Both the position numbers and the translations under genes were made by a program. Of a stretch of DNA of 64,000 nt, positions 60,640-64,000 are shown one piece after another. Location of the stretch: assembly GCA_035550515.1 (NCBI GenBank), contig DASZOZ010000017.1, positions 3,600-67,599 of the forward strand, written 5' to 3'. Numbering within the stretch: position 1 is the first letter of the stretch; every line of letters starts with the position of its first letter. The stretch is from DATARH01 sp035550515 (lineage in GTDB: Bacteria > Pseudomonadota > Alphaproteobacteria > ATCC43930 > CGMCC-115725). Below the pieces are notes generated by a model, which was given only the letters and a program-made list of their open reading frames with translations, ran no database searches and was not told the origin of the DNA.

Positions 60640-62037
60640 TCAGATGTGGAGCGCGCGCCCATAGGCATCAAGCACGCTCTCATGCATCGCTTCGGAGATC
60701 GTCGGGTGCGGGAAGATCGTCCGTATCAGCTCGGCCTGCGTCGTCTCCAGCGTCTTGGCGATCGCGTAGCCCTGGATCAATTCGGTGACCTCGGCGCCGA
60801 TCATATGCGCCCCCAACAGCTCGCCGGTGCGCGCGTCGAACACGGTCTTGATCATGCCCTCCGGCTCGCCGAGGGCGATCGCCTTGCCGTTGCCGATAAA
60901 CGGGAAATGGCCGATCTTGACCTCGAAGCCCTTGTCGCGCGCCGCCTTCTCGGTCAGGCCGACGCTGGCGACCTGCGGCCGGCAATAGGTGCAGCCGGGG
61001 ATATTGGTCAGGTCGAGCGGGTGGACGCCCGGGGAACCGGCGATCTTCTCGACGCAGACGACACCCTCATGCATCGCCTTGTGCGCCAGCCAGGGCGGGC
61101 CGACCAGGTCGCCGATCGCGTAGACGCCCGGCTCGCCGGTGCGCAGCCATTCGTCGACGACGACATGCGTCCGGTCGACCGTGACGCCGGTGCCTTCGAG
61201 GCCGATGCCCTCGACATTGCCGACGATGCCGACCGCCGAGATCACCCGGTCGACCGTGAGGTCGAAGCTCTTGCCGCCAGCCTCGATCTTAGCGGTCACG
61301 CTGTCGGCGCCTTTTTCGAGCGATTTCACCGTCGCGCCGACATGGATCTTGATGCCCTGCTTGTCGAACGCCTTGTGCGCGAAGGCGCAGATTTCCTCGT
61401 CCTCGACCGGGAGGATGCGCGGCAGCACCTCGACGACCGTCACCGCGGCGCCCATGTCGCGGTAGAAGCTGGCGAACTCGATGCCGATCGCGCCCGAGCC
61501 GACGACCAGCAGCGATTTGGGGATCGCCTCGGGGACCATCGCCTCCTTGTAGGTCCAGACGAGCTTGCCGTCGGGTTCGAGGCCGGGCAGCGAGCGGGCC
61601 CGCGCGCCGGTGGCGAGAATGATGTGCTTGGCGTCGAGATCGGCGACTGGCTTGCCGTCCTTGGTGACGGCGAGCCTGCCCTTGCCGGCCAGCCTTCCCT
61701 CGCCCATCACCACGGTGACCTTGTTCTTGCGCATCAGGAACGCGACGCCGTTCGACAGCTGCCGCGCCACGGCGCGCGAGCGGGCGACGACCTTTTTCGC
61801 GTCGAAGCCGATATTCTCCGCGGTCAGGCCGAAATCGCCGGCCTTGTGCATCAAGTGATAGATTTCCGCCGTGCGCAGCAGCGCCTTGGTCGGGATGCAG
61901 CCCCAGTTGAGGCAGATGCCGCCCAGCTGCTCGCGCTCGACGATCGCCGTCTTCATCCCGAGCTGCGCCGCGCGGATCGCCGCGACATAGCCCCCCGGCC
62001 CGCTGCCGAGCACGACGAGGTCGTAGGCGTCAGGCAT
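60640..62037 (-). CDS. lpdA: Dihydrolipoyl dehydrogenase (E3)
   Basis: A 465-aa FAD/NAD disulfide oxidoreductase re-oxidising lipoyl groups of the pyruvate dehydrogenase complex. FAD motif: DLVVLGSGPGGYVAAIRAAQ; redox disulfide: GGICLNWGCIPTKALLRTAE; NAD motif: LLVVGSGAIGIEFASFYRDM; catalytic His-Glu: FPHPTISEAMHESVLDA. It lies 27 bases after pdhC, in the same direction. Confidence 0.97.
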   Translation of the reverse strand: MPDAYDLVVLGSGPGGYVAAIRAAQLGMKTAIVEREQLGGICLNWGCIPTKALLRTAEIYHLMHKAGDFGLTAENIGFDAKKVVARSRAVARQLSNGVAFLMRKNKVTVVMGEGRLAGKGRLAVTKDGKPVADLDAKHIILATGARARSLPGLEPDGKLVWTYKEAMVPEAIPKSLLVVGSGAIGIEFASFYRDMGAAVTVVEVLPRILPVEDEEICAFAHKAFDKQGIKIHVGATVKSLEKGADSVTAKIEAGGKSFDLTVDRVISAVGIVGNVEGIGLEGTGVTVDRTHVVVDEWLRTGEPGVYAIGDLVGPPWLAHKAMHEGVVCVEKIAGSPGVHPLDLTNIPGCTYCRPQVASVGLTEKAARDKGFEVKIGHFPFIGNGKAIALGEPEGMIKTVFDARTGELLGAHMIGAEVTELIQGYAIAKTLETTQAELIRTIFPHPTISEAMHESVLDAYGRALHI

Positions 62038-62064
62038 CGGCTACCCCTGCTGCAATCGCCGGGT

Positions 62065-63399
62065 TCACAGCAGCATCCGCGACGGTTCGTCGATCAGGCG
62101 CTTGAAGGCGCGCAGGAATTGCGCGCCGACCGCGCCGTCGACCGCGCGATGGTCGCAACTGAGGGTGCAGCTCATCACGGTCGCGACCGCGAGCTCGCCG
62201 TTTTTCACCACCGGGCGCGGCGCGCCCTCGCCGATTGCGAGAATGCAGCCATGCGGCGGGTTGATCACCGCGGCGAACTCCTTGATCCCGAACATGCCGA
62301 GATTGGAGATCGAGAACGTGCCGCCCTGGAATTCTTCGAGCTTCAGTTTGCCGCCGCGGGCACGGGCGGCGAGGTCCTTGGTCTCGGCCGCGATCTGCTG
62401 CAGGCCTTTGAGATCGGCGCCGCGGATGATCGGGGTGATCAGCCCGTCCTCCAGCGCGACGGCCATCGCGATGTCGGCGCGCTCCCAGAGGATGATCGCG
62501 TCGTCGCTCCACGACGCGTTCGCCGCCGGCACCTGGCGCAGCGCCAAGCCCGCGGCGCGGATCACGAAATCGTTGACCGAGAGGTTGAGCCCCTCCTGGC
62601 CGTCGTTCAGCACCTTGCGGATGCGCAACAGCTCGTCGATCTGGCAATCGACGGTCATGTAGAAATGCGGGACGTTCTGCTTCGATTCGGTCAGCCGCCG
62701 CGCGATGACGCGCCGCATCTGGCTGTGCGGTTTTTGCGTGAACGGCGGATCGCCGGTGACGGGGGCGAAGGGCTGCGGGGCGCGCGGCGGCGCTTGGACC
62801 GGCATCGGCGCGCGTTCGGCGGGTGCCGGACCGCGTGCCAAGGCGGCATCGATGTCGGCTTTGACGATGCGGCCGCCGGGGCCGGAGCCTTTGACGGTGG
62901 AGAGGTCGAGCCTAGCGAGCTCGGCCATGCGCCGCGCCAAGGGGCTGGCGAAGATGCGCACGCCGTCGGCGCGACCCCCACCCGCCGCTTCGCGGCTTCC
63001 CTCCCCTGCTTGCATGGGAGGGTTAGAGGGGGATTGCGTGGCGGCCGGCTCGCTTTCACCGCCGGCGGGAAGAGTATTAGGGTGAGCGGCGGCAGCCGCC
63101 TCGGAGCCGTTGCCGCGCGAGGCCGGGGCGACGTTGTCGAGGGTGGACGCATCCTCGCCTTCTTCGAGCAGCACGGCGATCGGCTGGTTGACCTTCACGC
63201 CCTGCGTGCCCTCGGGAACGATGATCCTGCCGAGCCGGCCTTCGTCGACCGCCTCGTATTCCATGGTCGCCTTGTCGGTCTCGATTTCGGCGATCACGTC
63301 GCCGGAATGAACCGCGTCGCCTTCCTTCTTGAGCCAGCGGGCGACCGCGCCCTCGGTCATCGTCGGCGACAGCGCCGGCATCAGGATCTGGATCGACAT
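62065..63399 (-). CDS. pdhC: Dihydrolipoyllysine acetyltransferase of pyruvate dehydrogenase (E2)
   Basis: A 444-aa E2 enzyme. The N-terminal lipoyl domain (residues 1 to about 80) has PALSPTMTEGAVARW and the lipoylated Lys in ETDKATMEY. A peripheral-subunit-binding domain follows near residues 150-190 (ASPLARRMAELARLDLSTVK). The catalytic domain carries MSCTLSCDHRAVDGAVGAQF with the active His. The Pro/Ala linker is unusual because it contains an in-frame repeat element at 62972-63089. ATG 63399 opens the lipoyl domain; the frame from 63600 is not used. Confidence 0.96.
   Translation of the reverse strand: MSIQILMPALSPTMTEGAVARWLKKEGDAVHSGDVIAEIETDKATMEYEAVDEGRLGRIIVPEGTQGVKVNQPIAVLLEEGEDASTLDNVAPASRGNGSEAAAAAHPNTLPAGGESEPAATQSPSNPPMQAGEGSREAAGGGRADGVRIFASPLARRMAELARLDLSTVKGSGPGGRIVKADIDAALARGPAPAERAPMPVQAPPRAPQPFAPVTGDPPFTQKPHSQMRRVIARRLTESKQNVPHFYMTVDCQIDELLRIRKVLNDGQEGLNLSVNDFVIRAAGLALRQVPAANASWSDDAIILWERADIAMAVALEDGLITPIIRGADLKGLQQIAAETKDLAARARGGKLKLEEFQGGTFSISNLGMFGIKEFAAVINPPHGCILAIGEGAPRPVVKNGELAVATVMSCTLSCDHRAVDGAVGAQFLRAFKRLIDEPSRMLL
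62972..63089. repeat. Palindromic repeat element inside the pdhC linker
   Basis: The plus strand contains GCCGCTTCGCGGC, then CCCTCCCCTGC-TT-GCATGGGAGGG (62999-63022), a strong hairpin, then GGTTAGAGGGGGATT and a second half ending AGAGTATTAGGGTGAG. This layout matches the C-rich palindromic repeats usually found between genes. Here it lies in frame and encodes linker residues such as PNTLPAGGESEP and SPSNPPMQAGEG, between the lipoyl and subunit-binding domains. Confidence 0.7.
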
Positions 63400-63410
63400 C
63401 GCTATCCCAC

Positions 63411-63478
63411 GTCGCCATGGCCAAGCTGGACCCGGCCATCCAGGGATCCCCGGGTCAAGCCCGGAGATGACGATAAAG
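63411..63478. repeat. REP-like palindromic element (family 1) between pdhB and pdhC
   Basis: CGCCATGGCCAAGCTGGACC then CGGCCATCCAGGGATCC and CCGGGTCAAGCCCGGAGATG form the same inverted units as the element at 45645. It fills most of the 94-base gap between pdhB and pdhC, so it would lie inside the pdh transcript. Confidence 0.85.
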
Positions 63479-63493
63479 ACGATAAAAGGGGCA

Positions 63494-64000
63494 TCACCGA
63501 TACGCCACGCCGCGGGCCGCGGCGACGATGTCTTCGACCTGCGGCACCGCGAGGCGTTCGAGATTGGCGGCGTACGGCAAGGGCACATCCTTGCCGGCAA
63601 TGCGCTTGACCGGCGCGTCGAGCCAGTCGAAGCATTCCTCCATCATCACCGCGGCGAGCTCCGAGCCGATACCGGCGAACGGCCAGCCTTCCTCGACCGT
63701 GACCAGGCGGTTGGTCTTCTTGACCGATGCGGCGACCGTCGCGCTGTCGAACGGGCGCAGCGAGCGCAGGTCGATCACCTCGGCCGAAATGCCGTCCTTC
63801 GCCAGCTCCTCGGCCGCCTGCAGCGCCAGCTTGACCATGCGCGAGAAGGCGGTGATCGTCACCTGATCACCTTCTCGCGCCACCCTCGCCTTGCCGATCG
63901 GCACCAGGAACTCGGGGTCGGACGGCACCTCGAAGCTCTCGCCGTAGACCAGCTCGTGTTCGAGGAAGACGACCGGGTTGGGATCGCGGATCGCCGCCTT
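63494..64000 (-). CDS. pdhB: Pyruvate dehydrogenase E1 beta subunit, 5' part outside window
   Basis: C-terminal part of the E1 beta chain, in frame up to the window edge at 64000. The visible 168 residues include AAIRDPNPVVFLEHELVYG, ESFEVPSDPEFLVPIGKARV, VKKTNRLVTVEEGWPFAGIG, and DVPLPYAANLERLAVPQV, the transketolase C-domain type segments of the family. The gene belongs to a pdh cluster; pdhA and the first part of pdhB lie beyond the end of the window. A REP-like element separates it from pdhC. Confidence 0.95.
   Translation of the reverse strand, partial: KAAIRDPNPVVFLEHELVYGESFEVPSDPEFLVPIGKARVAREGDQVTITAFSRMVKLALQAAEELAKDGISAEVIDLRSLRPFDSATVAASVKKTNRLVTVEEGWPFAGIGSELAAVMMEECFDWLDAPVKRIAGKDVPLPYAANLERLAVPQVEDIVAAARGVAYR

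Noticed and set aside
60646..63609. A 987-codon open frame on the plus strand
   Set aside because: It lies antisense to lpdA and pdhC, has no recognisable domains and reflects the strong GC bias that keeps stop codons out of the complementary frames.

Overview
This is a GC-rich, densely packed chromosomal window from an alphaproteobacterium. The evidence is a GcrA cell-cycle regulator, the paired NtrB/NtrC and NtrY/NtrX systems followed by hfq-hflX, a fused IspDF, a Coq10-like protein beside lipA, and the pdhB-pdhC-lpdA order. The dusB-ntrBC-ntrYX and ispDF-pgpA-cinA-coq10-lipA-lpdA-pdhC arrangement suggests Rhodospirillales or a near relative, but the genus cannot be fixed from the sequence. 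No rRNA, tRNA, CRISPR array, transposase or phage gene was seen.

Layout. 1-5965 is accessory metabolism: a cobalt-type nitrile hydratase (alpha, beta, and a truncated accessory protein) on the minus strand, a DinB-fold protein, then a plus-strand run of a zinc-ribbon/OB-fold protein, a thiolase-like protein, a cupin and an orphan peptide-type solute-binding protein. 5981-11911 holds pgk, a methyltransferase, gcrA, an ArsC-family protein, a DUF3830-like protein, a gamma-glutamyltransferase-family enzyme, and the decayed fragment of another solute-binding protein. 12175-22657 is one plus-strand sugar-phosphate cluster: tkt, fused tal-pgi, gnd, zwf, rpe, pgl, rpiA and a HAD phosphatase. It encodes every step of the oxidative and non-oxidative pentose phosphate pathway plus glucose-6-phosphate isomerase. 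22668-25543 holds a small secreted protein, folD, a cytochrome c and a threonine-synthase-like enzyme. 25600-28041 is a glycan-type pair: a GT2 glycosyltransferase and a two-domain methyltransferase. 28282-34416 is a second accessory block: a type II dehydroquinase-like protein with an altered active site, a flavoprotein, a TauD-type dioxygenase and two tandem DHA2 efflux pumps.

34494-42910 is envelope and replication: MltB-type transglycosylase, rlpA, a PBP5-type carboxypeptidase, tmk (apparently CTG-started), holB, then an inserted 2 kb block (hypothetical proteins, a standalone CheB methylesterase and a Crp/Fnr regulator), then a TatD-family nuclease and an MBL-fold hydrolase. metG, which usually lies in this neighbourhood, is absent. 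42993-47330 holds a PCMT-like methyltransferase, a GFA protein, mazG, a GNAT protein, hflX and hfq. 47441-56207 is the nitrogen-control region, read leftward from dusB: dusB-ntrB-ntrC, ntrY-ntrX, then a D-amino-acid aminotransferase and a HAD phosphatase tied to ntrX by overlapping codons. 56363-58506 is ispDF-pgpA-cinA. 58509-64000 is coq10-lipA, an inserted pentapeptide-repeat pair, lpdA, pdhC and the 3' part of pdhB.

Repeats. At least two families of short palindromic REP-like elements are scattered between genes. A hairpin-rich element also appears to sit in frame inside the linker of pdhC. The most unusual observations are that element, the CTG start of tmk, the metG gap filled with a CheB/Crp block, the altered dehydroquinase-like protein in a catabolic neighbourhood, and an AT-rich island with a perfect 16-bp palindrome at 42945-42960.
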